Shown: positions 27,379-35,917 of the stretch, one piece after another
Numbering within the stretch: position 1 is the stretch's first letter
Layout: every line of letters begins with the position of its first letter
Assembly: GCF_002077135.1 (NCBI RefSeq)
Contig: NZ_LDOS01000002.1
Location: 186,001-250,000 of the forward strand
Source of the DNA: Metallibacterium scheffleri
GTDB lineage: Bacteria > Pseudomonadota > Gammaproteobacteria > Xanthomonadales > Rhodanobacteraceae
Direction of reading: 5' to 3'
DNA length: 64,000 nt
The notes under the pieces: model-generated
Seen by the model: only the letters and a program-made list of their open reading frames with translations
Told to the model about the DNA's origin: nothing
Database searches by the model: none
Position numbers and translations under genes: made by a program

Positions 27379-30300
27379 TCAGCCCAGCCAAACGCGCGCG
27401 TTGCGGAACAAGCGCAGCCAGGGCGAGTCCTCGGTCCAGCGCTCGGGGCGCCAGCTCATCTGCACGCTGCGGAACACGCGCTCGGGGTGCGGCATCAGCG
27501 CCAGCACGCGGCCGTCGGCGGCGTGGAAGCCGGTGAGACCTGCGGGCGAGCCGTTGGGGTTGAGCGGATAGGACTCGGTGGGCTTGCCGCGGTTGTCCAC
27601 ATAGCGCAGACAGGCGCCACGTGGTTTTTCGCCGTCGGGCCACATCGCGCGGCCTTCGCCGTGCGCCACCACCACCGGAATGCGCGAGCCGGCCATGCCG
27701 GCGAGGAAAATCGAGGGTGAATCCATGACTTCCAGGGTGACCAGGCGCGCTTCGTATTGTTCGGACGTGTTGCGGCGGAAATGCGGCCAGGCCTCGGCGC
27801 CGGGGATCAGGGTTTTCAGCTCGGACAGCATCTGGCAACCGTTGCACACGCCCAGCACGAAGTGATCGGGGTCGGCGATGAAGCTCTGGAACTGCTCGCG
27901 CAATGCCGCGTTGTAGCGGATCGACGCGGCCCAGCCGCGGCCGGCGCCGAGGACGTCGCCATAGGAGAATCCACCGCAGGCGGCGAAGCCCGTGAAGTCG
28001 GCGAGCGTACGGCGCCCGGACTGGAGGTCGCTCATGTGCACATCCACCGCCTCGAAACCGGCGCGGGTGAAAGCGGCGGCCATCTCGACCTCGCCATTCA
28101 CGCCTTGCTCGCGCAGGATCGCCACGCGCGGCCGTGCGCCGCTGGCGATGAACGGCGCGGCGATGTCCGCGCCCGGCTCGAAGCCGAGCTTCGGGCTCAG
28201 GCCCGGATCGACATCGTCGATGCGCCAGGCGCGCTCGGCGTCGGCGCTGGCCGGGTTGTCGCGCAGACGCTGCATGGCGTGGCTGGTTTCCTGCCAGGCG
28301 CTGAGCCATTGCGTCCAGTTGCCGCGCGCTACGGTTTCGCTGCCGAGGAACAGCTTGATGCCCAGCTTCTCGCGCGGCTCGCCGATGCGGTGCAGAACCT
28401 TGTCCAGGCCGTGGCTGAGTGCCAGCGCCTGCAGGCGTTCGCGGTCGGCCCGGCGTGCTTGCAGCACCGCGCCCAGTTCCTCGTTGAACAGTGCGCGCAG
28501 CGTGGCCTCGCCCCAGCCATCCAGCTGGACGGTGAAGCCGCAGTGGCCGGCGAAGGCCATTTCCAGCAGGGTGACGATCAAGCCGCCGTCGCTGCGGTCG
28601 TGATAGGCGAGCAGCAGGCCCTGCGCGTTGGCCTGTTGCACGAAGGCGAACAGCGCGCGCAGCGTGGCCGGATCGTCCACATCCGGGGCCAGACCGCCGC
28701 CGCGGTTGAACACCTGCACCAGGATCGACTCGCCGAGGCGGTCGCGACCGGCGCCGAGATCCAGCAGCCACAGATCGCTGTCGCCCTGATCGAGGCGCAA
28801 CTGCGGGGTCAGCGCGCGGCGCACGTCGGTGACGCGCGCGAACGCACTGACCACCAGCGATACCGGCGCCACGGTGCGCTGCGCGCCGAGCTCGGCATCG
28901 TCCCAGCGCGTCTGCATGGACAGCGAGTCCTTGCCCACCGGGATGGAAATATCCAGTGCCTGCGCCAGCGTGCTGGCGGCGGCCACGGCATCGAACAGGC
29001 GCGCGTCCTCGCCGGGGTGATCGACCGCCGCCATCCAGTTGGCTGACAGGCGCACCTCGCCGATCTCGCCGATGGGCGCGGCGGCGAGGTTGGTCAGCGC
29101 CTCGCCGATGGCCATGCGCGCAGATTCGGCGCCGCCGATCAAGGCCAGCGGCGTGCGTTCGCCCACGGCCATGGCTTCGCCGGCATAGCCTTCGAAATCG
29201 ATCAGACTCAGCGCGCAATCGGCCACCGGCACCTGCCAGGGACCGACCATCGGATCGCGCGCGCACAGACCGCCGACACTGCGGTCGCCGATGGTGATCA
29301 GGAACGACTTGCTGCCCACGCTGGGATGCCGCAGCACGCGCGTGATGGCTTCCTCCAGCCCGATGCCGGACAGATCCGGCACCACGTCCACGCGCGGCTT
29401 GATGCGCTGCGCGTCACGCTGCATGCGCGGCGCTTTGCCCAGCAGCATTGGCAGCGGCATGTCCGCCACGTCCAGCGCGGCGCCGCCGCGGCTGTCGCGC
29501 ACGCGCAATTGCTGCGCGGCGGTGGCGGTGCCGAGCTGCGCCACCGGGCAGCGTTCGCGCGCGCAGATCGCCAGAAGCTGGTCGAGCTGATCCGGGCGTA
29601 CGCCCAGCACGTAGCGTTCCTGCGCCTCGTTGCACCACAGTTGCATCGGGCTCAGTGCAGGATCGGCCGAGGGCACGCGCGCCAGCTCGATCTCGCCACC
29701 GACGCCGGAGTCGTGCAGCAATTCCGGTAGCGCATTGGACAGGCCGCCGGCGCCGACATCGTGGATGGCGACGATGGGATTGGCCGCGCCCAGCGCGCAG
29801 CAGGCGTCGATCACTTCCTGGCAGCGGCGCTCCATCTCGGCGTTGTCGCGTTGCACCGAGGCATAGTCGAGCGCGGCGCTGGCGGTGCCGCCGTGCATCG
29901 ATGACGCCGCGCCGCCGCCGAGGCCGATCAGCAGTGCCGGGCCGCCCAGCACCAGCACCGCATCGCCGGGCTGCAGCCTGAGCTTTTGCACATGCCCCGC
30001 GGCCAGGTTGGCGATGCCGCCGGCGAGCATGATCGGTTTGTCATAGCCGCGGCGCAGGCCGAATTCGCCGGTCTCCTGCTCGAAGCTGCGCAAGTAGCCA
30101 GCCAGGCATGGACGGCCGAATTCGTTGTTGAACGCGGCCGCGCCCAGCGGACCGTCGCGCATGATCTCGAAGGCGCTGGCGTAGCGCGGGGACAGCGGGC
30201 GTTCGCTTTCCCATGGGCGCGGCAGGCCGGGAATGCGCAGATGCGACACGCTGAAGCCGGTCAGGCCGACCTTGGGTTTGCCGCCGCGGCCGACCGCGCC

Positions 30301-31242
30301 TTCGTCGCGGATTTCGCCGCCGGCGCCAGTGGCCGCACCCGGCCATGGCGCGATCGCGGTCGGGTGGTTGTGGGTTTCCACCTTGATCGCGTAAGGCACC
30401 TCGCAGGTTTCCGCGCGCCACACGCCAGACTGCGCATCCACGCCGAAGCGGCGCCCGCGACTGCCGGCGATCACTGCGGCGTTGTCGTTGTAGGCCGACA
30501 GCGTGTGCGCCGGATGCGCGGCGTGGGTGGCGCGGATCATGCCGAACAGGGTTTCTTCGCGCGGCTCGCCGTCCAGCGTCCAGTGCGCGTTGAATACCTT
30601 GTGCCGGCAGTGTTCCGAGTTGGCCTGCGCGAACATCATCAGTTCGGCGTCGGTGGGGTCGCGGCCCAGCGTGCGGTAGCTATCCACCAGATACCCGATT
30701 TCATCCGTGGCTAGCGCCAGGCCCAGGCGTGCATTGGCGGCCTGCAATGCCGCTTGCGCGCCGCCGGCGAGCGCGATGTGTTCGAGCGCGCCGGGCTGGC
30801 CGTGCAAGAACAACTCCGCCGCATCCTCAATGCGCGTCAGCACCGACTCGGTCATGCGGTCGTGCAGCACGTCCAGCGCGGCGGCGTGGGCCGGGTGAGC
30901 GGCCGCAGGCAGGGCATCCAGCGCATACGCCACGCCGCGCTCGACGCGCGCCGCCGCGAAGCCGCAGCCGCGCAGGATGTCGCTGGCCTTGGATGACCAC
31001 GGCGAGACCGTGCCCAGGCGCGGCGTCACCCACAGGCTGGCGACCGCGGGCGTGGTGTCGCGGGCCTCCAGCACTTCGCGCAGGCGCGCCAGTGTCGCCG
31101 CATCGGGCTCGGCGTCGGTATCCAGCACGAACACATACCAGGCCTGACGCACGCGTGTGCCCGCACTGATCGTGTGCAGGCGGGCGTTGAGGCGTTCGAG
31201 GCGGAAAGGCGAAAGTGCGCTGGGACCATCAAGAACAAGCAT
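27379..31242 (-). CDS. purL: Phosphoribosylformylglycinamidine synthase
   Basis: A 1287-residue single-chain enzyme for the fourth step of purine synthesis: it converts FGAR to FGAM with ATP and glutamine. The N-terminal PurS-like region, the linker, the two AIRS-type halves and the C-terminal glutaminase are all present. Landmarks are FAQANSEHCRHKVFNAHW, ETHNHPTAIAPWPGAATGAGGEIRDEG (ATP site), GGPALLIGLGGGAASS, VGKDSLSM, and the glutaminase nucleophile VLGVCNGCQMLSELK with PHPERVFR near the end. Length is as in other gammaproteobacteria. The start ATG lies at 31240-31242. Its stop codon directly adjoins the truncated lipase, marking one edge of the accessory block. Confidence 0.97.
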   Translation of the reverse strand: MLVLDGPSALSPFRLERLNARLHTISAGTRVRQAWYVFVLDTDAEPDAATLARLREVLEARDTTPAVASLWVTPRLGTVSPWSSKASDILRGCGFAAARVERGVAYALDALPAAAHPAHAAALDVLHDRMTESVLTRIEDAAELFLHGQPGALEHIALAGGAQAALQAANARLGLALATDEIGYLVDSYRTLGRDPTDAELMMFAQANSEHCRHKVFNAHWTLDGEPREETLFGMIRATHAAHPAHTLSAYNDNAAVIAGSRGRRFGVDAQSGVWRAETCEVPYAIKVETHNHPTAIAPWPGAATGAGGEIRDEGAVGRGGKPKVGLTGFSVSHLRIPGLPRPWESERPLSPRYASAFEIMRDGPLGAAAFNNEFGRPCLAGYLRSFEQETGEFGLRRGYDKPIMLAGGIANLAAGHVQKLRLQPGDAVLVLGGPALLIGLGGGAASSMHGGTASAALDYASVQRDNAEMERRCQEVIDACCALGAANPIVAIHDVGAGGLSNALPELLHDSGVGGEIELARVPSADPALSPMQLWCNEAQERYVLGVRPDQLDQLLAICARERCPVAQLGTATAAQQLRVRDSRGGAALDVADMPLPMLLGKAPRMQRDAQRIKPRVDVVPDLSGIGLEEAITRVLRHPSVGSKSFLITIGDRSVGGLCARDPMVGPWQVPVADCALSLIDFEGYAGEAMAVGERTPLALIGGAESARMAIGEALTNLAAAPIGEIGEVRLSANWMAAVDHPGEDARLFDAVAAASTLAQALDISIPVGKDSLSMQTRWDDAELGAQRTVAPVSLVVSAFARVTDVRRALTPQLRLDQGDSDLWLLDLGAGRDRLGESILVQVFNRGGGLAPDVDDPATLRALFAFVQQANAQGLLLAYHDRSDGGLIVTLLEMAFAGHCGFTVQLDGWGEATLRALFNEELGAVLQARRADRERLQALALSHGLDKVLHRIGEPREKLGIKLFLGSETVARGNWTQWLSAWQETSHAMQRLRDNPASADAERAWRIDDVDPGLSPKLGFEPGADIAAPFIASGARPRVAILREQGVNGEVEMAAAFTRAGFEAVDVHMSDLQSGRRTLADFTGFAACGGFSYGDVLGAGRGWAASIRYNAALREQFQSFIADPDHFVLGVCNGCQMLSELKTLIPGAEAWPHFRRNTSEQYEARLVTLEVMDSPSIFLAGMAGSRIPVVVAHGEGRAMWPDGEKPRGACLRYVDNRGKPTESYPLNPNGSPAGLTGFHAADGRVLALMPHPERVFRSVQMSWRPERWTEDSPWLRLFRNARVWLG

Positions 31243-31283
31243 GCGCGGCGCCGTAAATCAGGAAAACGCGATTTTAACCCGAG

Positions 31284-31310
31284 CCGGGACCCGGGACTCG
31301 TGGCAAGGCT
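31284..31310. repeat. Dispersed intergenic repeat, partial copy
   Basis: The string around CCGGGACCCGGGACTCG is a degenerate copy of the GGACTCGGGACTCG element seen at 34007, 34089 and 39465. It lies in the 110-base gap between purL and pilU. Short reiterated GGGACTC-type intergenic repeats suggest a genome-wide family. Confidence 0.45.
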
Positions 31311-31352
31311 CGCGCGGTGGTCGAGGCGCCTTGGCTTTTTCCGGCGTGCGGC

Positions 31353-32474
31353 TCAATACCCGGTGCCAAAGCCGTCGTCGGCTTCGACAGGCAGATCGGC
31401 TTCCTGCGCGCTGCCGCCTTCGGCAAGACGGATGCGCAGGGCCAGGCCATCGCGCGAATCGGCCTTGTTCAGCGCCTCCTCCAGCTCGACGCGGCCGTCG
31501 CGATACAGCTTGAACAAGGACTGATCGAAGGTCTGCATGCCTTCGTGGAGGCTGCGCTCCATGGCCGGCTTGATCTCGTGCACCTGACCACGGCGCAACA
31601 GGTCGCGGATATGCGGGGTGTTGATCAGCACCTCGGCGGCAGGCAGGCGGCGGTTGTCCTTGCCGATCACCAGGCGCTGGCTGATCACCGCCTTGAGGTT
31701 GAGCGACAGGTTCATCAGCACATTCTTGTGCGCGCCCTCGGGAAAGAAATTGAGGATGCGCTCGATGGTCTGGTCGGCGTTGTTGGAGTGCAGCGTGGCC
31801 AGGCACAGATGCCCGGTTTCGGAGAAGGCGATGGCCGCGTCCATGGTTTCCTGATCGCGGATCTCGCCGATCATGATCACGTCCGGCGCTTCGCGCATGG
31901 CGTTCTTCAACGCCTCGTGGTAGCTGTGCGTGTCCAGCCCCACCTCGCGCTGGTTGACGATCGAGCGCTTGTGCCGGTGCAGGTATTCGATCGGGTCCTC
32001 GATGGTGAGGATGTGCCCCGGGGTGCCCTGGTTGCGATGATCGATCATCGAGGCCAGCGTGGTCGACTTGCCCGAGCCGGTGGCGCCGACGACCAGCACC
32101 AGGCCGCGCGGCTCCATGATGATGTCCTTGAAGATCGCCGGCAGACGCAGTTGCTCGATGCTGGGGATATCGCTCTTGATCGCGCGGATCACCATGCCGA
32201 TCTCGCCGCGCTGCTTGAACACGTTGATGCGGAAACGCCCGACATCCTTGACCGCGACCGCCATGTTCAATTCGAGATCGCGCTCGAACTGTGGCGCCTG
32301 GCCTTCGCTCATCAGCGAGTAGGCGATCTTCTTCACCATGCCACCGGGCAGCCCGGTGTTGCCGAGCGGATAAAGCTTGCCCTCGACCTTGATGTTCACC
32401 GGCGCGCCGGTCGTCAGAAACATGTCCGACGCGCCCTTGTCCACCATCAATTTCAGGAAATAACCGATGTCCAT
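31353..32474 (-). CDS. pilU: Type IV pilus retraction ATPase PilU
   Basis: A 373-residue hexameric ATPase that assists PilT in pulling back type IV pili. Motifs: Walker A VVGATGSGKSTTLASM, Asp box TIEDPIEYLH, Walker B DVIMIGEIRDQETM and His box GHLCLATLHSNNADQTIERI, followed by the AIRAE-like C-terminal region with ALRIRLAEGG. The start ATG (MDIGYFLKLMVDKGASDMFL) at 32474 is PilU-like; PilU proteins are longer than PilT at the C-terminus, which here ends EADDGFGTGY. pilT is not in the window; in many relatives it lies next to pilU, so its absence is a local difference. Confidence 0.9.
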   Translation of the reverse strand: MDIGYFLKLMVDKGASDMFLTTGAPVNIKVEGKLYPLGNTGLPGGMVKKIAYSLMSEGQAPQFERDLELNMAVAVKDVGRFRINVFKQRGEIGMVIRAIKSDIPSIEQLRLPAIFKDIIMEPRGLVLVVGATGSGKSTTLASMIDHRNQGTPGHILTIEDPIEYLHRHKRSIVNQREVGLDTHSYHEALKNAMREAPDVIMIGEIRDQETMDAAIAFSETGHLCLATLHSNNADQTIERILNFFPEGAHKNVLMNLSLNLKAVISQRLVIGKDNRRLPAAEVLINTPHIRDLLRRGQVHEIKPAMERSLHEGMQTFDQSLFKLYRDGRVELEEALNKADSRDGLALRIRLAEGGSAQEADLPVEADDGFGTGY

Positions 32475-32572
32475 TGTCTGCGCCCGATGCACGAATGCGT
32501 TGCCAAGTACGGGCCGGCGTGCCAAAAATGCGCGCCACCCCCCGCTGCGATGCGCAGGTTATGGCACGGCCC

Positions 32573-33043
32573 ATGAGAATTTTCCACCGCGCGGCACTCA
32601 TTTCCGCTGTTTCATCCCTGTTGCTGTTGCTCGGTGGCTGCGCCAGCACGCCGCCGCCCACCGACGCCATGACCCAGGCGCGCGACATGCTTGACGCCGC
32701 GCGCGGCGCGCAGGCGACGATCTTCGCGCCACTGGACCTGGGTACGGCGCAGGCGCGCTATGCCCTCGCGCAGCAGGCACTGGCCGGCAAGCACTACGAC
32801 CGCGCGCGGCGCTACGCCAACGAGGCCGAGGCCGCCGCCGAGCTGGCGCGCGCCAGGGCCGAGCTGGGCCAATTGCGCGAGCAGATCCACCAGCGCGCGC
32901 GCGCCAACGCCGAATTGTCCAGCCACCTGCTGGGCATCACGCCAGGCGCTGCGACGCAGCCGATGAACGCGGCGCCCGCGCCAGCCAGCAGTGCCACGCA
33001 AACCTATCCCGCCAACGCGAGCAGCACGGGGGGTGCGCCATGA
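32573..33043 (+). CDS. DUF4398 domain lipoprotein
   Basis: A 156-residue outer-membrane-type lipoprotein with signal peptide and lipobox LLLGGCAST (Cys about residue 23). The mature part is a helical DUF4398 domain (MTQARDMLDAARGAQATIFAPLDLGTAQARYALAQQAL and RRYANEAEAAAELARARAEL) and a Thr/Ala/Pro-rich tail. DUF4398 lipoproteins usually sit beside an OmpA-type protein, as here, where the next gene overlaps by four bases; the pair probably links outer membrane and peptidoglycan. An alternative start lies at 32561. Confidence 0.8.
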   Translation: MRIFHRAALISAVSSLLLLLGGCASTPPPTDAMTQARDMLDAARGAQATIFAPLDLGTAQARYALAQQALAGKHYDRARRYANEAEAAAELARARAELGQLREQIHQRARANAELSSHLLGITPGAATQPMNAAPAPASSATQTYPANASSTGGAP

Positions 33044-34005
33044 AGCGTGTCCTGTTGCTGCTGGCGTTGTGCGCGGCAAGCAGCCTGGCCTTGGCCGCGC
33101 CGCCGCCGCCCGATCCCGTCTACCAGAATCTGTCCGCCGAACTCGCGCAGCTTGGCCGGGATCCAGTGCTGGGCCACTATGCGCAGGGCGAACAGGCGCG
33201 CGCACGCGATGCGCTGGCGCAGTTGCTGGCAGCCGCGGGTGACCCGACCGAGCACGCCTACTGGGCCTACATTGCCGCGCGCCGGGTCGAGTTGGCCCAG
33301 ACCACCGCGCAGATCGATGACGCGCGCGCCAAGCTGGTGCAGTTGCAGCAGGAGCGCGATCGCATCCGGCTGCAAGCCAAGGAGCAGGAAGTCGCGCGCG
33401 TGCGCCAGCAACTGGCGCAGGCGCGCCTGCAAAATGCCGCCGCCGACGAGGAAACCCAGCGTCTGCAGGCGCAGGGTCAGAGCTACGCCCAGCAGGCCCA
33501 GCAGGCGCAGCAGGAAGCCACCCAGGCCAAGCAGATGGCCGCGATGCAAAGCAAGGCCGCGAGCCTGGCCAAGCGTGAGGCGGCGCTGGCCGAGCAGGCG
33601 ATCCAGGCCATGCAGGGCCGGCTCGATCACCTGACCCCGCGGCAAGGTCCGCAAGGGCTGCAAATGACCCTCGAAGGCGATGCGTTCGCGCCCGGGCAGT
33701 CCGGCCTCAGGCCGCAGGCGGCCAGCCATCTCGGTACCCTGGTGCAGTTCGCGCAGTCACACGCGCATGCGCCACTGCTGGTGATCGGCTACACCGACGA
33801 CACCGGCAGCGCCGCCGCCAACCTGGTGCTGTCGCGGCAGCGCGCTCAGGCCGTGGCGCAGACGCTGCTGGCGCAGGGCGTGCGCGCCGCGCGCATCCAT
33901 GTCGAGGGCAAGGGCGAGGCCGATCCGATCGCTTCCAACGCCACCCCCGAGGGACGCGCGCGCAACCGCCGCGTGGTGGTGATCCTGCGCGGCGTCGGCG
34001 GCTGA
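33040..34005 (+). CDS. OmpA-family peptidoglycan-binding protein with coiled coil
   Basis: A 321-residue secreted protein: signal peptide (to about residue 19), a DUF4398-like helical unit, a long Gln/Ala-rich coiled coil (residues about 95-190) and a C-terminal OmpA domain. The OmpA core is visible as VIGYTDDTGSAAANLVLSRQRAQAVAQTLL and the C-terminal ARNRRVVVILRG; the peptidoglycan-binding Asp and Arg are in these blocks. The coding end is part of an 83-bp tandem duplication. Translation is coupled to the upstream lipoprotein. Confidence 0.87.
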   Translation: MKRVLLLLALCAASSLALAAPPPPDPVYQNLSAELAQLGRDPVLGHYAQGEQARARDALAQLLAAAGDPTEHAYWAYIAARRVELAQTTAQIDDARAKLVQLQQERDRIRLQAKEQEVARVRQQLAQARLQNAAADEETQRLQAQGQSYAQQAQQAQQEATQAKQMAAMQSKAASLAKREAALAEQAIQAMQGRLDHLTPRQGPQGLQMTLEGDAFAPGQSGLRPQAASHLGTLVQFAQSHAHAPLLVIGYTDDTGSAAANLVLSRQRAQAVAQTLLAQGVRAARIHVEGKGEADPIASNATPEGRARNRRVVVILRGVGG

Positions 34006-34132
34006 GGACTCGGGACTCGAGACAAGGCGCTGCGGCTCGTGCCGTCATCCGTCGCGTGGTGGTGATCCTGCGCGGGGTCAATGGCTGAGGACTCGGGACT
34101 CGAGACAAGGCGCTGCGACTCGTGCCGTCATC
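33967..34132. repeat. 83-bp imperfect tandem repeat at the ompA-like gene's 3' end
   Basis: Two units (33967-34049 and 34050-34132) share nearly all positions. Each unit holds the last codons of the OmpA-like gene (RRVVVILRGVGG or RRVVVILRGVNG, then a stop) and the dispersed element GGACTCGGGACTCGAGACAA plus the GGCTCGTGCCGTCATC tail. The second unit is noncoding in context. The duplication adjoins the left edge of the lanthipeptide island. Confidence 0.85.
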
Positions 34133-34192
34133 CAGCGCCGCGCTCAATCCTCCTCGGCGCGCGGTTTCCGGGCGGCGACCGGTTTTTTCTGC
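34089..34192. repeat. Island-flanking direct repeat, left copy
   Basis: This 104-base stretch is repeated in the same orientation at 39465-39567 with, by hand alignment, about 12 mismatches and one gap. It consists of the dispersed GGACTCGGGACTCG element and, on the minus strand, a diverged copy of the last codons of the EF-G-like gene: QKKPVAARKPRAEED-stop here against QKKLAAAWKPHAEED-stop in the intact gene. It marks the left border of the AT-richer island. Confidence 0.8.
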
Positions 34193-34337
34193 CCTTGCTT
34201 TGCTGTGGCAATAGGCGTACAAGCGCGAATTGTCGAGAGTGTACTCAAACCGCGACTGGTCGGTGACATTAAGCTATGGCGTGGCTTTGAAGCCTCCCTT
34301 TCGACACACGACTCAACAGTTCAACTAGGAGAGCGTC

Positions 34338-34526
34338 ATGGATACTATTTCTCAAGACAAAGATCTTATAGCGAAGTGGCGAAATGATGGGAGTAGTGGC
34401 AACCCTGCCGGTCCTCTGTTTAGCAGTGGGGAGTTCGCCGAAGCTGATATAGCATCGGAGAGCGGACTCATGTTTACGCAATGCGGCACAAATTGCACAT
34501 ATTCTCTCAAAGCTTTTTGTTGCTGA
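34338..34526 (+). CDS. Class II lanthipeptide precursor peptide (LanA)
   Basis: A 62-residue peptide directly before a LanM synthetase, with an AGGAG ribosome site six bases from its ATG. The leader resembles the mersacidin type: LIAKWRN ... NPAGPLFSSGEF compared with IIRSWKD ... NPAGNPFSELKE in mersacidin (from memory). The putative core, LMFTQCGTNCTYSLKAFCC (residues 44-62), has four cysteines (49, 53, 61, 62) and four Thr/Ser (47, 51, 54, 56), a balanced set for up to four (methyl)lanthionine rings. The CTYS segment resembles the lipid II-binding CTxTxEC motif, but the conserved Glu is missing. No double-glycine cleavage site is seen; Ser42-Gly43 is the nearest candidate. The product is presumably an exported antimicrobial or signal peptide; the exporter is not in the island. 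Confidence 0.8.
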   Translation: MDTISQDKDLIAKWRNDGSSGNPAGPLFSSGEFAEADIASESGLMFTQCGTNCTYSLKAFCC

Positions 34527-35917
34527 ATCAAGTGGCGTCATCTATTGACGCAAACAACTTTGGGCCATCGCTGGGTTGCTTGGTCTCGTCCGCGCTTGAC
34601 GAGCTAGCAACCCAGCTTATGCAAGTTCGACAACTATCTCACCGCGAACGAGACGCGATCCTGCTTGCGACGCGAGAGTCTCTGCTTGAAAGTCTACATG
34701 GAAAGCTGTGCCGTGTGCTAGTTCTGGAACTGCACGCAGCTCGCGTAGAAGGGCGGCTATCAGGTCAAGATAGTTCGGCTCGCTGGGCCCACTTTCTTGC
34801 ATTGTCGTCACAGCGAAGCTTCTGGGACGCTTTAAGTGATCAATACCCATCACTACTTTCGCGCGTCGACAGCATTACGCGAAACCGGTGCGGGGCATCG
34901 CTTATCTTTGCTCAATATTTGGCTATCGATCGCGCGAAACTGGCCACGCTATGTGGTGGCGATCCTGGTGAATTGCAGGCTGTAAGTTTTGGTGCTGGTG
35001 ATACTCATCGCAGCGGCCAAGCTGTCGCACTGCTAAAATGTCAGTCTGGTCGGCTCGTCTATAAGCCTCGCTCGGCCGCTGTTGATGCGGCTCTTGCACA
35101 ATTCATCGCCGAGATCCTAGATGTGTTCAATGGCACATCAACTATCCGAGTACCAAGAGTTTGGTCGCATGACAACCATAGCTGGGCTGAATTCATCGAT
35201 CATCGTCACGCTCTCGGAAATGACGAGCTTCGAGCATTCTATCGAGGTATTGGACACTGGCTAGCAATTATGCGACTACTCGGTGGGAGCGATCTGCATG
35301 CAGAGAACCTGATCGCTCATGGCGGCAGTCCCGTTATTGTCGATTGCGAAACTTTATTTACTCCGATGTTACCTACCGTTGCAACAGGATTTGGGATGGC
35401 TATTGATTATGCATCTGAGCTTGTCCGTAGCTCCGTTCTTAGTATTGGGTTATTGCCTGGAAGGGGTATGGGACTCGGTTGGCGTGGAGTAGATTCATCA
35501 GCAGTTGGAGCTTTACCAGGTGAACAACCAAAGTTAATGCAACTTGGGCTTTTTGAAGCTGGAACTGATCGGGTTCGCGTCGATTATACTTGGGTCGATG
35601 CTAAGGTTTCTCAAAACCATCCAAGCTTGGAACCCGATCTCTCGCACTATTGGCCAGAGGTTCTGGAATCATTTGATGCTATGACAGAGACTTTGAGTGC
35701 TCTTGATGCAAAAGGCACCTTGCAACGTCTTTTGAGAATTTTTTCTGATTGTCCGATTCGTGTAGTAGCGAGGTCCACTGAAGTATACGCAGAGGTCGCG
35801 CGCATGCTGTGGCATCCTGTGTCACTACACAGAGAGGAAGTGGCTATTCATCATGCCTATGATTTATTGGAAAAAATGGCCGCCAATGTGCCCCTTGCCC
35901 CAATAATCAGGCAGTGA
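34481..35917 (+). CDS. Lanthipeptide synthetase LanM, N-terminal dehydratase part (split gene)
   Basis: A 478-residue frame matching the dehydratase domain (DUF4135) of class II synthetases, which phosphorylates and eliminates Ser/Thr of the precursor. Landmarks: VLVLELHAARVEG, GDTHRSGQAVALL with LVYKPRS (nucleotide-binding), GGSDLHAENLIAHGGSPVIVDCETLF (catalytic/active-site loop), and MLWHPVSLHREEVAIHHA near the end. It stops after PLAPIIRQ, where LanM proteins normally continue into the cyclase half; that half follows in another frame with a 4-base overlap. The first ATG (34481) overlaps the precursor gene; a GTG at 34532, five bases after the lanA stop, is an alternative start. Codon use and base composition are visibly AT-richer than the core genes. 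Confidence 0.88.
   Translation: MRHKLHIFSQSFLLLNQVASSIDANNFGPSLGCLVSSALDELATQLMQVRQLSHRERDAILLATRESLLESLHGKLCRVLVLELHAARVEGRLSGQDSSARWAHFLALSSQRSFWDALSDQYPSLLSRVDSITRNRCGASLIFAQYLAIDRAKLATLCGGDPGELQAVSFGAGDTHRSGQAVALLKCQSGRLVYKPRSAAVDAALAQFIAEILDVFNGTSTIRVPRVWSHDNHSWAEFIDHRHALGNDELRAFYRGIGHWLAIMRLLGGSDLHAENLIAHGGSPVIVDCETLFTPMLPTVATGFGMAIDYASELVRSSVLSIGLLPGRGMGLGWRGVDSSAVGALPGEQPKLMQLGLFEAGTDRVRVDYTWVDAKVSQNHPSLEPDLSHYWPEVLESFDAMTETLSALDAKGTLQRLLRIFSDCPIRVVARSTEVYAEVARMLWHPVSLHREEVAIHHAYDLLEKMAANVPLAPIIRQ

Noticed and set aside
27379-31242. Plus-strand and alternative minus-strand frames within purL
   Set aside because: Composition-driven frames with Arg/Ala-rich sequence; purL motifs occupy the whole region.
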